Positions 39,848-50,109 of a DNA stretch of 64,000 nucleotides are shown piece after piece. The notes beneath the pieces are model-generated. The model did no database searches, was not told the DNA's origin, and saw only the letters and a program-made list of their open reading frames with translations. The position numbers and the translations under genes are program-made. Every line of letters starts with the position of its first letter. The first letter of the stretch is position 1. The stretch spans positions 62,001 through 126,000 of the forward strand of contig NZ_VATK01000011.1 in the NCBI RefSeq assembly GCF_006546985.1, read 5' to 3'. This DNA is from Bacillus sp. 03113 (GTDB lineage Bacteria; Bacillota; Bacilli; Bacillales; Cytobacillaceae).

Positions 39848-42124
39848 TTAAGCTTTTACAAAAGCCAGTTTTTCACGATATTCCTTAGCTGCTTCGACCA
39901 TTTTCGTTAAGGCAGCTATGGTTTCTTGTTCGTTACGTGTTTTTAGTCCGCAATCTGGATTTACCCAGAATAGATTGTCGTCTAAAGCTATTAATGCACG
40001 TTCAATATTTTCAGTCATTGCATCAACAGAAGGAATGCGTGGGCTATGAATATCGTAAACACCTAAGCCAATTCCTTTGTTATAGAAGAATTTTTCGAAT
40101 GCTTCGATTATGTTACCATGGCTGCGAGAAGCTTCAATGGAAATCACATCTGCATCGAGTGCATCGATCGTGTTGATCATGTCTTTGAATTTAGAGTAAC
40201 ACATATGTGTATGGATTTGCGTCTCGTCCTTCACACCGGTTGTCGACAGCTTGAAAGCATCAACAGTTGCTTTTAAATAAGCCACTTGTTTTTCCTCTTT
40301 AATTGGTAATCCTTCACGCAATGCTGGCTCGTCCACTTGAATCATTTCAATATTCTGATCCTCAAGTGCTTTTACTTCCTTACGAATCGCTAGTCCTATT
40401 TGATTCATAATGTCATAACGCGGAATATCTACACGTGGGAATGACCAGTTTAAGATGGTAACAGGACCTGTTAGCATTCCTTTAACCTGCTTCTCCGTTA
40501 AGCTTTGTGCATAAACGCTTTCCTTTACGGTCATAGGTTCACTAAGTGCAACATCTCCGTAAATAACTGGTGGACGTACACAACGGGACCCGTATGATTG
40601 AACCCATCCATTTTTTGTAACAGCGAATCCGTCTAGTTTATCTCCAAAAAACTCAACCATGTCTGTACGCTCGAATTCACCATGAACAAGAACGTCTAAG
40701 CCGATTTCTTCTTGAATATCGATCCAGCGTTTGATTTCAGATTGGATGTATTGCTCATATTGTGCATCGGAAAGTTCTTTTTTCTTCCATTTTAAACGAT
40801 TGACGCGTACTTCCTTCGTTTGCGGGAAGCTTCCGATTGTTGTGGTTGGCAGAAGCGGCAGCTGAAATTTTGCTTGCTGCAATGCTTGGCGCTCTGCAAT
40901 CGGTGCACGAGTAACGTCTTTTTCTGTTAAGCTGACTAGCTCTTTACGAACAGTTTCGTTATGACGAGCTGGAGACTGTAAAAAGACTTGTAATTTTGCT
41001 TCATATTCCTTAAGGCCAACTGGTTCTCCGTTAAGAGCTTGTTTTAATAGGAGCAGCTCTTCTAGTTTTTCTTCTGCAAAGCTAAGTCCTTGCTTAATGT
41101 CTTCAGCTAATTCAGTTTCGCTGGCAACAGTTACTGGTACGTGTAGCAGCGAGCTGGATGGTTGAATGTATAAGCGATCAGCTGAAACAGTTTCCAATAA
41201 CTCTTGAACGAGCGCTTGTTTTTCGCTGAGTATGCTTTTCCAAACGTTTCGGCCGTCGATGATTCCTGCAAATAAATACTTGTCTGCTGGGAAGCCATGC
41301 TTTTGAATAGCTGCTTTTGATTGACCTTCGTCATGGACAAAATCAAGACCAAATCCATCAACTGGAAGAGACGTGACTTTTTGATAATCTTCTACGGTTT
41401 CAAAATATGTTTGAACAATGATGTTCAAGCAAGAAACAGCATCAGCGATTTGTTTGTATGCTGCTTCGATTTCTGCCCAATAAGCGTTTTCTTTCATTGT
41501 AACAAAAATTGGTTCATCGATTTGCACCCATTCCACGCCGGCAGCTTGGAGCTCTTGTAAAACTTGAATATATAAAGGAGTTAGTTTTTGAATGAGGGCT
41601 GGAGCCTCCTCTGCTTCATATCCTTTTCCTAATAAAACAAATGTCGCTGGTCCAACAAGAACAGCTTTTCCGTTTACTCCTAAAGCTTCTTTTGCTTTTT
41701 TCCAATAAGCAAGTGGACGGTTTTCAACAAGCTTTGGTTGGGCGCTGTTAAATTCAGGCACAATATAGTGATAGTTTGTGTTAAACCATTTTGTCATTTC
41801 GCATGCTTCTGCTTGTTCATTTCCACGTGCCATTGCAAAATATAAATCAAGTGGAGCTAAGTTTTGCTTTTGGAAGCGCTCAGGTACAATACCAAACATA
41901 AACGATGTATCAAGGATATGGTCGTAAAAAGTGAAGTCACCAACTGGAATTAAGTCGATGCCTTTCTCCTTTTGTATACTGATTTGTTGGAAGAATAGCT
42001 GTTCAAGCTCTTGGTGAAGCTCTTGCTCTGTTTTGGCGTTTTTCCAAAAGGCTTCAATCGTTTTCTTCCATTCTCTGTTTCTGCCAATTCGCGGGTACCC
42101 AATATTTGAAATTTTTACTGTCAT
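39848..42124 (-). CDS. metE: Cobalamin-independent methionine synthase MetE
   Basis: MetE transfers a methyl group from methyltetrahydropteroyl-triglutamate to homocysteine without vitamin B12. The 758 residues show SNIGYPRIGRNREWKK at the N-terminus, the hinge TTTIGSFPQTKEVR, and the catalytic domain with the zinc ligands in THMCYSKF, EASRSHGN and VNPDCGLKTR. ATG 42124 is chosen with GAGGAG six bases away; the ATG directly before it is three bases from that site. A cobalamin riboswitch and a terminator precede the gene, which fits repression when B12 is available. It breaks the hpf-secA adjacency known from B. subtilis. Confidence 0.97.
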   Translation of the reverse strand: MTVKISNIGYPRIGRNREWKKTIEAFWKNAKTEQELHQELEQLFFQQISIQKEKGIDLIPVGDFTFYDHILDTSFMFGIVPERFQKQNLAPLDLYFAMARGNEQAEACEMTKWFNTNYHYIVPEFNSAQPKLVENRPLAYWKKAKEALGVNGKAVLVGPATFVLLGKGYEAEEAPALIQKLTPLYIQVLQELQAAGVEWVQIDEPIFVTMKENAYWAEIEAAYKQIADAVSCLNIIVQTYFETVEDYQKVTSLPVDGFGLDFVHDEGQSKAAIQKHGFPADKYLFAGIIDGRNVWKSILSEKQALVQELLETVSADRLYIQPSSSLLHVPVTVASETELAEDIKQGLSFAEEKLEELLLLKQALNGEPVGLKEYEAKLQVFLQSPARHNETVRKELVSLTEKDVTRAPIAERQALQQAKFQLPLLPTTTIGSFPQTKEVRVNRLKWKKKELSDAQYEQYIQSEIKRWIDIQEEIGLDVLVHGEFERTDMVEFFGDKLDGFAVTKNGWVQSYGSRCVRPPVIYGDVALSEPMTVKESVYAQSLTEKQVKGMLTGPVTILNWSFPRVDIPRYDIMNQIGLAIRKEVKALEDQNIEMIQVDEPALREGLPIKEEKQVAYLKATVDAFKLSTTGVKDETQIHTHMCYSKFKDMINTIDALDADVISIEASRSHGNIIEAFEKFFYNKGIGLGVYDIHSPRIPSVDAMTENIERALIALDDNLFWVNPDCGLKTRNEQETIAALTKMVEAAKEYREKLAFVKA

Positions 42125-42162
42125 CATGATCTCCTCATTTCGTCTTTTTTTCACCTTACAAT

Positions 42163-42189
42163 AAAAAAACCCTCTATTTTTTAATAGAG
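42163..42189 (-). terminator. Riboswitch terminator before metE
   Basis: On the minus strand CTCTATT (42189-42183) pairs with AATAGAG (42178-42172), followed by GG and a run of seven T (42169-42163), about 40 bases before the metE start. It is the likely expression platform of the cobalamin riboswitch. Confidence 0.8.
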
Positions 42190-42289
42190 AGTAGAGTTAG
42201 ACGGCATGCTTAAACACATTGAGACAGACTACGGGTTTCTCAATACCAAACTAATCACCTCTCCCTATGACGCGTAGGTTGCAAGTGCA

Positions 42290-42440
42290 AACAAAAGGCA
42301 GGTCTCCTGACTTAGGATCCTCGTTTTTTACCCCCTTCCCGTTTAAAAAACAGTGGGTTATAGTAAAGAACTCCCCATCACAGTGGCGCGACCGTGTCGG
42401 ACTTTAACCGAACTTCCCTTTTAAGCTAAAAGTGCATAAT
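42290..42440 (-). promoter_or_regulatory. Cobalamin (adenosylcobalamin-type) riboswitch of metE
   Basis: Read on the minus strand, the region contains GGGAAGTTCGGTTAAAGTCC, GACACGGTCGCGCCACTGTG with the B12-box GCCACTG, GATGGGGAG, and AAGTCAGGAGACCTGCC. These are the conserved core of the cobalamin aptamer in the right order. Between it and the gene lie a TTGAGA/TCTCAA hairpin (around 42209-42233) and the terminator. Binding of B12 should terminate transcription of metE, whose enzyme is dispensable when the B12-dependent one works. Confidence 0.93.
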
Positions 42441-42787
42441 GCATTCTTTTAACACCTTCTGCATGAACTATATTTACTTTTTGTTCCTCTTGAAAAGGAA
42501 TTGAGATTAAGAATAGCCTATTTATAAAATTAAATCAAGTCTGAAAAATAGGTAAGTAGTCTAGTATTTTAATAAATAATTAAGTATTCCTATCTTTTTT
42601 GATGGGATTCTACTTTTTTTGAAAAAGTTTTTAAAGATAGACTATTATCTAGGATAAAAGACCTAATAATAAAAATGGAAAAATAGTCCATTTTACTACC
42701 AAAAAATAGAAGGATTTTCGATTAAACGAAAGAATATTTTAATTATTGAAAAATATTTTTAAAATAAAATTGCATGGAGGCTTCAAA
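42441..42787. other. Divergent upstream region of metE and the amidase gene
   Basis: No gene is visible. On the minus strand TTCAAG and TATAGT, 16 bases apart, are a possible metE promoter near 42465-42495. The plus-strand half is AT-rich; no convincing promoter for the amidase gene could be fixed. Confidence 0.35.
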
Positions 42788-44710
42788 TTGAAGAAAATGT
42801 CCAAAATCAAATGGAATCGAATGATGATTCCGATCACAGCAGCAAGCATCGCTTTATTTACTTATTCATCCCCCATTTTAACATCTGGCATTACCGAGAA
42901 GATTGCATATGCTAAACAGGATTTCCACTTGGAAACAAAACATGATATTTCTCTTCAAGAAGCATTTACTGCTGCTGCAAAGGAGTTCGGGGTGCCAGAA
43001 AATATTTTGTTAGCTGTTTCTTACAACTTAACTCGCTGGGAGCATCATAACGGTGAACCAAGTTTTTCTGCTGGCTATGGTGTGATGCATTTAACAGATT
43101 TAGAGACAAGTAGTAAAGATATTGGAAAAGGAATAGGTCAAAAGCTAAGTGATGAACAGGTCAATGATCCCCATTTACATACACTTAAGGAAGCGGCAAA
43201 GCTCCTTAATGAAGATCCAGATCAATTAAAAGAGGATCCCGTACAAAACATTCGTGGAGGTGCTGCGCTAATTGCCCAATATGCAAGTGAAACAGTTGGA
43301 AAGATTCCTTCAACGGAAAAAGATTGGTATGGAGCTGTAGCTAAATTCAGCGGTTCTGATGAATTTTCTACAGCTACTGATTTTGCCGATCAGGTTTACA
43401 AGACTATCAATGAAGGAGTTCAGAGGGAAACAACGGATGGGCAGCAAATAAGCTTGAACGCAAAAGGAGTAGTTGCCAACATTGAAACGGTTAAGCCACT
43501 TCATTTAAAGAAAAAGGAAAAAAGCGAAGCAGAATGTCCAATGAGCTTAGATTGTAAATTTGTTCCCGCAAATTATGAACAAAGAAGTGATGATCCTACC
43601 GATTATGGAAACTATGATATTGCAGATCGACCAAATGCAGGGCCGGATATCCGTTATATTGTGATTCATGATACAGAGACAAGTTATCAAGGTGCAATCG
43701 ACTGGTTTCAAAATCCGAATTCTTACGTTGCAGCACACTATGTGATTCGTTCTTCGGATGGGCAAATCACTCAAATGGTTCATAATAAAGATGTGGGCTG
43801 GCACGCTGGAAACTGGTATTTTAATATGCACTCTATCGGATTGGAACATGAGGGATACATGGTGGACGGAGCAAGTTGGTATAGTGAAGAGATGTACCGG
43901 TCATCTGCTAAACTTGTAAAATTCTTAGCGGAAAAATATAATATCCCACTTGATCGTGCTCATATTATTGGACATGAAGAGATTCCAGGTTTAACTCCAG
44001 CACGGCAAAAATCAATGCATGAAGATCCAGGGGTATTCTGGGATTGGCAGCATTATATGGAACTCGTTGGAAATCCTATTCATTCTGGAAATGGGTTGAA
44101 GGATATTGTCACATTTAATCCTCGTTTTGAAACGAATAAACCAGAGCTGGATGGTTTTGAACCGCAATCAGCGAATTTTGTCTACTTGTATCAACAGCCA
44201 AGCTTCGATGCTCCATTGTTCGATGATCCGCTTTATTCTGGTCCGGGTTCAAAAAGCATCTATGAAGAAGGAAGCAAGGTTCCTACAGGACAAAGCTACG
44301 TACTTGCTGAACATCAAGGTGACTGGGATGCTATTTGGTTTGGTGGAGAAAAGGCTTGGTTCTATAATCCAAATGGGAAAAATACCGTTCGTGGCAAAGG
44401 CACATTAATTACTCCGAAGAAAGAAAAAGAATATATCTCGGTTTACGGTTCCGCATATCCAGAAGAAAGTGCTTATCCAATTGGGATACAGCCAAGGCTT
44501 GTTACTGAGCTGTATAAAATTCCGAAAGGACAAGTGTATGTAGCTATTGATAAGGTGAGAAGCAACTATTACAATGCAACTACTTATTCTCATGATCCAT
44601 ATGATGAAAATCATAAAATGGTCATCGGAAATGATGAATATTATTACATTTATTTTAATCATCGTCATGGCTTTGTCAAAGCATCTGAAGTGGATGTTGT
44701 TTCAAAATAA
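42788..44710 (+). CDS. Secreted N-acetylmuramoyl-L-alanine amidase (Amidase_2)
   Basis: This enzyme cleaves the bond between N-acetylmuramic acid and L-alanine in peptidoglycan. The 640 residues start with a signal peptide (about 1-40, ending near IAYAKQ), followed by a lysozyme-like helical segment (EFGVPENILLAVSYNLTRW, GYGVMHLTD) and an Amidase_2/PGRP domain with zinc ligands in YIVIHDTET, HSIGLEHEG and the HEDPG stretch. The C-terminal 200 residues look like a binding domain rich in aromatic residues. TTG 42788 is chosen for its GGAGG; an upstream TTG at 42746 precedes it. A role in sporulation or wall turnover is not decidable. Confidence 0.88.
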   Translation: MKKMSKIKWNRMMIPITAASIALFTYSSPILTSGITEKIAYAKQDFHLETKHDISLQEAFTAAAKEFGVPENILLAVSYNLTRWEHHNGEPSFSAGYGVMHLTDLETSSKDIGKGIGQKLSDEQVNDPHLHTLKEAAKLLNEDPDQLKEDPVQNIRGGAALIAQYASETVGKIPSTEKDWYGAVAKFSGSDEFSTATDFADQVYKTINEGVQRETTDGQQISLNAKGVVANIETVKPLHLKKKEKSEAECPMSLDCKFVPANYEQRSDDPTDYGNYDIADRPNAGPDIRYIVIHDTETSYQGAIDWFQNPNSYVAAHYVIRSSDGQITQMVHNKDVGWHAGNWYFNMHSIGLEHEGYMVDGASWYSEEMYRSSAKLVKFLAEKYNIPLDRAHIIGHEEIPGLTPARQKSMHEDPGVFWDWQHYMELVGNPIHSGNGLKDIVTFNPRFETNKPELDGFEPQSANFVYLYQQPSFDAPLFDDPLYSGPGSKSIYEEGSKVPTGQSYVLAEHQGDWDAIWFGGEKAWFYNPNGKNTVRGKGTLITPKKEKEYISVYGSAYPEESAYPIGIQPRLVTELYKIPKGQVYVAIDKVRSNYYNATTYSHDPYDENHKMVIGNDEYYYIYFNHRHGFVKASEVDVVSK

Positions 44711-44726
44711 ATAATCTTTTAAACGG

Positions 44727-44755
44727 AGGTACCCTTTTGGATAGGGTACCTTTTA
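44727..44755 (+). terminator. Terminator after the amidase gene
   Basis: AGGTACCC (44727-44734) pairs perfectly with GGGTACCT (44744-44751) and is followed by TTTT. Confidence 0.8.
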
Positions 44756-45085
44756 TCGTGCGCTCAGCATGGATACAGTCTACAAGGTGAAAATTATGAG
44801 AAAATTGCAGTAGACCGACCATGTCAACGAAAACTTCTAGTAATACATTCACTTCACATCTGGAACAACTAAAAGTTAGAATTCAGAATTGTGAAGGGAA
44901 TTAGACACTCCCTCCTACTCAGTTGAAAAACAGGTGTATAGAGAAGCTAAAAGGTTTTAATTTTTACCAAAGTGTTAAAACTAATAGTAAATGATAGGAT
45001 AGAAGAGATTATTAAATATAGATATAATACTAGTCATGATGAAAGAAATTTGATTTGGATTGAAGAATCAAAGGAGTGATAAACA
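44756..45085. other. Gene-free region before the SEC-C gene
   Basis: There is no convincing coding frame. GTCTAC/GTAGAC form a weak inverted repeat (around 44778-44816), and a TATAAT at 45023-45028 lies about 60 bases before the next gene without a recognisable -35. Confidence 0.4.
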
Positions 45086-47023
45086 ATGAATAAGAAGATT
45101 AGCAGAAATGATCCATGCCCATGCGGGAGTGGGAAAAAATATAAAAAATGCTGTGGGAAAAGTGATGCGGTCTCTATTACAGACTTGCTTGAAAAGGATA
45201 TCATTGCTCTGCAAAGAGAAATCATCGAATATGGGCAAAATCATTTTTATGAAGAAATCTCAGATACTTTTAACGATATAATGGAAATGTTGAATGTAGA
45301 AGATGAAGAGGAGAAAGAGTTTTACGAGTTTGTTCACAATTTTTGGTTTTCGGTTTTTGAGCTAACTGAAAATGATCATACGATTATGGAATGCTTCCTC
45401 TCTGAAAAATTAGATCGACTGCATCGACCACGTCTGAAAGAAATTATTTCAACTTGGACAGATGCGACAGCAGTAGCAGGAACGATCATCGAATTGGATC
45501 AAAAAGTGATCGTTATTCGAGATACCTTGCGACAGGAGAGCTATCGAACACGTATTTTGGATGATAGTTTTGAATATAAGGTTGGCTCATTTGGATTCGC
45601 GATTTTGCTTCCGTTTGATCAAGAGTATATCTTGTTTCCAGCTTTTTTTGATCTGCCGGTTGAGCATACATCAACATATGAGGATTATATTCAAAGAGAT
45701 TTTGAATTTTCATATGAGAACGATCCTGAGGAATTTTTAATTGAATCTTTTATAGAGCTAATGTACGAGGTTCCAGGTGCTAGTGAAAGACTTCGTACAG
45801 AAGAGTTATCATGGCCATCACCAATCTCAAAAAAAGTTGCTGATCTTTTTAGAGAAGAGTTAGAGAAAATAGGGGAATCTACCGTCCATATTAATTATGG
45901 CGTAATCATATGGAATAAGTTTATTCTAGCAAGAAATAAACGAATTCAAAATGCCCTAATTTACGTTGCCTCACTTCGCTACTTATTATCGATGATGGTA
46001 CCTTTACAGCAATCATTGTCTCAAAAGGAGCTAGCAGAGGTGTATGGAGTATCTGTAAGCAGTATATCTAGTAAATACAATGAAATACTCTATGCTTTAG
46101 AAGAGGATATGAATAGTGCTTTGGAACGAAACGATGTAGATAAGGAGCCAACGATTGGACCTTCTCCTATACTTGGAGAGCGTGCTCTTCACGATCTTTT
46201 TGGTGAAATAAATGATAAGCAATTTGACAAAATAGAGGACGTAAATTCTTTTTTAAAGACGAAAATGGAAGAACCTATTGTAAAAAAAAGCGCGAAAAAG
46301 CTCTCAAATAAGGAAAAGGCCCAACAGCTTATCTATGATGCTTATGAAGAAACGGGAGAAAAAAGATACCAGCTTGCTCGTCAGGCATTAATGCTGAATC
46401 AATTTCATCCTGATGGCTATAATTTATTGGCAGAAGAAACTGATTCTATCGTGGAAGCAGAAATTCTTTATCATAAAGGGATGGTCCTTGGAAAACAAGA
46501 GCTTGGGGAAGAATTCTTTAAAGAGAATGTTGGCCATTTCTGGGGATTGATCGAAACAAGACCATTTATGCGTGCAAAATTTCATTATGCGCAAACGAAG
46601 CATGAGCAAGGTGAAATAAAAGAGGCCATCGTTCATTATGAAGAGCTATTGACATTAAATCCTCATGATAACCAAGGAGTAAGAGATTCCTTGTTTAGCG
46701 CTTATTGTGAGATTAAACTGCTTGGAAAAGCAGAAGAGCTATTGGAGGATTACGATGATGGCACAGCAGCAGGGTATTTCAACAGAGTTTTAGTTGAATT
46801 ATTATTAAATGGCTTTACGGAAAAAGCGAAAAAGTATTTTCTGAAAGGACGAGAGCAGAATCCATATATCGTTCCTTATTTGAATGGAAAGAAAAGAAAG
46901 CCTGCCCAAATCCCTGATTACTTTGGCTTTGGAGATGAAAATGAAGCTCGCACATATGCCTTTAACTATATTCATCTATGGAAAAACATCCATGGATTAA
47001 AAGAAGGGCTATTAAAATGGTGA
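45086..47023 (+). CDS. SEC-C metal-binding and TPR-like protein
   Basis: This 645-residue cytoplasmic protein begins with a SEC-C zinc motif, [21 protein letters not shown] (Cys11, Cys13, Cys22, Cys23), the same module that ends SecA ([18 protein letters not shown]). A helical middle part contains a helix-turn-helix-like stretch QKELAEVYGVSVSSISSKYN at about residue 312-331. The last 200 residues resemble TPR repeats (AYEETGEKRYQLARQALMLN, HYAQTKHEQGEIKEAIVHYE). Its function is not known. It lies upstream of secA, separated by a terminator and a repeat copy; a link to the Sec pathway is only suggestive. Confidence 0.8.
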   Translation: MNKKISRNDPCPCGSGKKYKKCCGKSDAVSITDLLEKDIIALQREIIEYGQNHFYEEISDTFNDIMEMLNVEDEEEKEFYEFVHNFWFSVFELTENDHTIMECFLSEKLDRLHRPRLKEIISTWTDATAVAGTIIELDQKVIVIRDTLRQESYRTRILDDSFEYKVGSFGFAILLPFDQEYILFPAFFDLPVEHTSTYEDYIQRDFEFSYENDPEEFLIESFIELMYEVPGASERLRTEELSWPSPISKKVADLFREELEKIGESTVHINYGVIIWNKFILARNKRIQNALIYVASLRYLLSMMVPLQQSLSQKELAEVYGVSVSSISSKYNEILYALEEDMNSALERNDVDKEPTIGPSPILGERALHDLFGEINDKQFDKIEDVNSFLKTKMEEPIVKKSAKKLSNKEKAQQLIYDAYEETGEKRYQLARQALMLNQFHPDGYNLLAEETDSIVEAEILYHKGMVLGKQELGEEFFKENVGHFWGLIETRPFMRAKFHYAQTKHEQGEIKEAIVHYEELLTLNPHDNQGVRDSLFSAYCEIKLLGKAEELLEDYDDGTAAGYFNRVLVELLLNGFTEKAKKYFLKGREQNPYIVPYLNGKKRKPAQIPDYFGFGDENEARTYAFNYIHLWKNIHGLKEGLLKW

Positions 47024-47034
47024 TCGGTCTTTAT

Positions 47035-47069
47035 GCAGGCGCTTTGTTCTAATACAAGGCGCCTTTTTC
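47035..47069 (+). terminator. Terminator after the SEC-C gene
   Basis: AGGCGC...TTGT pairs with ACAAGGCGCCT, followed by TTTTT. Confidence 0.8.
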
Positions 47070-47120
47070 GTCGGTTATGAAATTATAATTTAGTTTGCTG
47101 TGGGTAATTTTGAAGGTTTT

Positions 47121-47276
47121 GTATCGACGTCCAGTTCCAGCGCCTATCGACTATCAAACTTCAGGCCTTCTCCCTACGATAAGTCAACATCGATTCGCTA
47201 TCGCTCATCGTGTATCCTTTATCTCAGTCGAAGTCCCTCCAGTTTGTACGTCGATGATCAAGGCGCTTGCACTTTT
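47121..47276. repeat. Dispersed repeat, copy B
   Basis: The left end GTATCGACGTCCAG and right end GATCAAGGCGCTTGCAC plus TTTT match copy A at 39666-39842 in order and orientation. Here ATCGACGT (47123-47130) and ACGTCGAT (47248-47255) form an 8-bp inverted repeat near the ends. Interiors differ. No ribosome site supports the short frames crossing it. The rest of the gap up to secA holds nothing I can name. Confidence 0.6.
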
Positions 47277-47464
47277 GTTCCAATGGTTGTCACTATATAG
47301 ATGAAGTGGTAATATTAAAAGGGTATTTTATATTTTTCTACGGATTTGTTTTTTCAAAATAACGTAGTTGAACAATTATTAATTAAGCTTTATTTAAATA
47401 AAAGAGTTTGCAGGTAAAGGGTAGTTCTTTCCGCTAACTTTCTAACATAAAGGAGCGTTAATAA

Positions 47465-49978
47465 ATGCTTGGTATTTTAAACAAGGTGTTTGATTTTAAT
47501 AAAAAGGAATTAAAACGATTAACGAAATTAGCAGAACAAGTCGATTCGCTTGCAGCAGAAATGGAGAAATTATCTGAATTTGAATTGCGTGCAAAAACAA
47601 AGCAATTTCAAGCTCGTTATCAAAATGGAGAAACTTTGGATGATTTGCTCGTTGAGGCTTTTGCCGTTGTGCGAGAAGGAGCAAAGCGTGTTCTAGGATT
47701 ATATCCATATCCTGTGCAGCTTATGGGGGGTGTTTCCCTTCATGAAGGAAATATATCAGAGATGAAGACAGGGGAAGGTAAAACGTTAACAGCTACGATG
47801 CCTGTTTATTTGAATGCTTTATCTGGAAAAGGTGTTCATGTAATTACGGTGAATGAATACTTAGCTTCTCGTGATGCTTCTGAAATGGGGCAGCTTTATC
47901 AATACCTTGGCTTATCTGTAGGCTTAAACTTAAACGGCTTATCTAAAGAAGATAAGCAGGCCGCTTATGCAGCAGATATCACCTATGGAACAAATAATGA
48001 GTTCGGATTTGATTATCTTCGAGATAATATGGTTCTTTATAATGAGCAGAAGGTACAACGTCCTTTAAACTTTGCTGTTATTGATGAGGTTGACTCCATT
48101 TTAATCGATGAAGCTCGTACACCATTAATTATTTCTGGTAATGCACAAAAATCGACGAAAGCCTATATTCAAGCGAATGCTTTTGTCCGTACCTTAGTGG
48201 GCGAAACTGATTATACGTATGATGAAAAAACAAAAAGTGTTCAGCTAACGGAACTAGGGATCACAAAAGCTGAGCGTTCTTTTGGAATAGAAAATCTTTT
48301 TGACATTCGTCATGTCGCATTGAACCATCATATTGGTCAAGCGCTTAAAGCACATGTCAGCATGCACCTTGATGTTGATTATGTTGTTCAAGATGGTGAA
48401 ATTGTCATTGTAGACCAATTTACAGGTCGTTTAATGAAGGGACGCCGCTATAGCGATGGACTTCATCAAGCCATTGAAGCGAAGGAAGGGCTTGAAGTCC
48501 AAAATGAAAGTATGACTCTTGCAACGATCACATTCCAAAACTACTTCCGCATGTATGAAAAGCTTTCAGGAATGACAGGTACTGCAAAGACTGAGGAAGA
48601 GGAATTCCGCAATATTTATAATATGAATGTTATTAGCATTCCAACAAACTTGCCGATTTTGCGCGATGATCGTCCTGATTTAATTTACGCCTCCATGGAT
48701 GGGAAATTCCGAGCTGTCGTAGAGGATATTGCTGAGCGCCATCAAAATGGGCAGCCTGTGTTAGTCGGTACGGTAGCGATTGAGACTTCTGAAATTATTT
48801 CAAAATATTTATCGAAAAAAGGGATTCGTCATAATGTTTTGAACGCCAAAAATCATGAACGTGAAGCAGAAATCATTGCTTTTGCAGGTGAAAGAGGAGC
48901 TGTAACGATCGCAACCAATATGGCAGGTCGCGGTACTGATATTAAATTAGCTGAAGGCGTGAAAGAACTAGGCGGTTTGGCTGTTATTGGAACAGAGCGC
49001 CATGAAAGCCGTCGGATTGACAACCAGCTGCGTGGTCGATCTGGTCGTCAAGGAGATCCTGGGATCACCCAATTCTATTTATCAATGGAAGATGAACTGA
49101 TGCGCCGTTTTGGATCAGATAATATGAAATCGATGATGACCCGCCTTGGAATGGATGATACTCAGCCTATTCAAAGTAAAATGGTCTCACGTGCTGTTGA
49201 GTCTGCTCAGAAACGAGTAGAAGGCAATAACTTTGATGCACGGAAACAGCTCTTACAATATGATGATGTCCTTCGTCAGCAACGTGAAATTATTTATTCA
49301 CAAAGAAATGAAGTGTTAGAATCCGACAATTTACGTGAAATTGTTGAGCATATGATTCAATCCTCTATCAGGCGGAATGCTTTAGTTCATACAGCAGATG
49401 GTGTCAGCGATGATCTTGAGCAAAAAAATCTTCAAGCAATTTTGGATTTTGCCGCAGGAAATCTGTTGCATGAAGGCGATCTTGTTTTAGATGATATCCG
49501 TGGCAAAGATGCGGAAGAGATGGTTAACATCATTTTTGCTAAGGTTAAAAAGAACTATGATGAAAAAGAAGAGAACATGGGCTCTGAGCAAATGCGTGAA
49601 TTTGAAAAAGTTATCGTCCTACGCTCTGTTGATTCCAAATGGATTGATCATATTGATGCGATGGATCAGCTGCGCCAAGGGATTCATTTACGTGCCTACG
49701 GACAAATTGATCCTCTTCGTGAGTATCAGCATGAAGGGTATGCAATGTTTGAGACCATGATTGCTTCAATTGAAGAAGATGTGGCGAAATACATCATGAA
49801 GGCTGAAATTCAAAACAATCTTCAACGCCAAGAGGTTGCAAAAGGTCAAGCAGTCAACCCGAAGGAAGATGGAGAAAAGAAAAAGAAACAGCCAGTCGTA
49901 AGACAGCTTGATGTTGGACGCAATGCTCCATGCGTTTGCGGCAGTGGTAAAAAATATAAAAACTGCTGTGGAAAATAA
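47465..49978 (+). CDS. secA: Preprotein translocase ATPase SecA
   Basis: SecA is the motor ATPase that pushes proteins through SecYEG. The 837 residues show NBD1 with Walker [12 protein letters not shown] at about 100-110 and [18 protein letters not shown], the preprotein-binding and NBD2 regions with [16 protein letters not shown] and [20 protein letters not shown], and at the C-terminus the SEC-C zinc motif [13 protein letters not shown] that binds SecB or lipids in other bacteria. ATG 47465 follows AAAGGAG. The following gene is prfB, the conserved Firmicutes order. Confidence 0.98.
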   Translation: MLGILNKVFDFNKKELKRLTKLAEQVDSLAAEMEKLSEFELRAKTKQFQARYQNGETLDDLLVEAFAVVREGAKRVLGLYPYPVQLMGGVSLHEGNISEMKTGEGKTLTATMPVYLNALSGKGVHVITVNEYLASRDASEMGQLYQYLGLSVGLNLNGLSKEDKQAAYAADITYGTNNEFGFDYLRDNMVLYNEQKVQRPLNFAVIDEVDSILIDEARTPLIISGNAQKSTKAYIQANAFVRTLVGETDYTYDEKTKSVQLTELGITKAERSFGIENLFDIRHVALNHHIGQALKAHVSMHLDVDYVVQDGEIVIVDQFTGRLMKGRRYSDGLHQAIEAKEGLEVQNESMTLATITFQNYFRMYEKLSGMTGTAKTEEEEFRNIYNMNVISIPTNLPILRDDRPDLIYASMDGKFRAVVEDIAERHQNGQPVLVGTVAIETSEIISKYLSKKGIRHNVLNAKNHEREAEIIAFAGERGAVTIATNMAGRGTDIKLAEGVKELGGLAVIGTERHESRRIDNQLRGRSGRQGDPGITQFYLSMEDELMRRFGSDNMKSMMTRLGMDDTQPIQSKMVSRAVESAQKRVEGNNFDARKQLLQYDDVLRQQREIIYSQRNEVLESDNLREIVEHMIQSSIRRNALVHTADGVSDDLEQKNLQAILDFAAGNLLHEGDLVLDDIRGKDAEEMVNIIFAKVKKNYDEKEENMGSEQMREFEKVIVLRSVDSKWIDHIDAMDQLRQGIHLRAYGQIDPLREYQHEGYAMFETMIASIEEDVAKYIMKAEIQNNLQRQEVAKGQAVNPKEDGEKKKKQPVVRQLDVGRNAPCVCGSGKKYKNCCGK

Positions 49979-50030
49979 CACAGCACGATCATATAAGAGC
50001 ATATACGATTTAATGTAATGGGTTGTTTGT

Positions 50031-50082
50031 GAAAGAGGGTCACATTGTCGTTGTACACAACGCTTGAGGCTCTCTTTTTTCC
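50031..50082 (+). terminator. Possible terminator between secA and prfB
   Basis: AAAGAG (50032-50037) can pair with CTCTTT (50072-50077) and encloses a small palindromic hairpin CGTTG/CAACG, followed by T residues. The stem is interrupted. Confidence 0.4.
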
Positions 50083-50109
50083 TGAATATTAATTATAGAG
50101 GTGACGGAT

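Noticed and set aside
39937-41560. Plus-strand frames over metE
   Set aside because: They overlap a complete, highly conserved MetE protein on the other strand and have no ribosome sites.
42160-42440. T-box or SAM riboswitch before metE
   Set aside because: No T-box sequence (TGGNACCGCG) and no S-box core were found; the cobalamin core motifs are unmistakable.
47095-47304. Two overlapping short frames before secA
   Set aside because: They lie across the dispersed repeat, have no ribosome site and no recognisable protein features.
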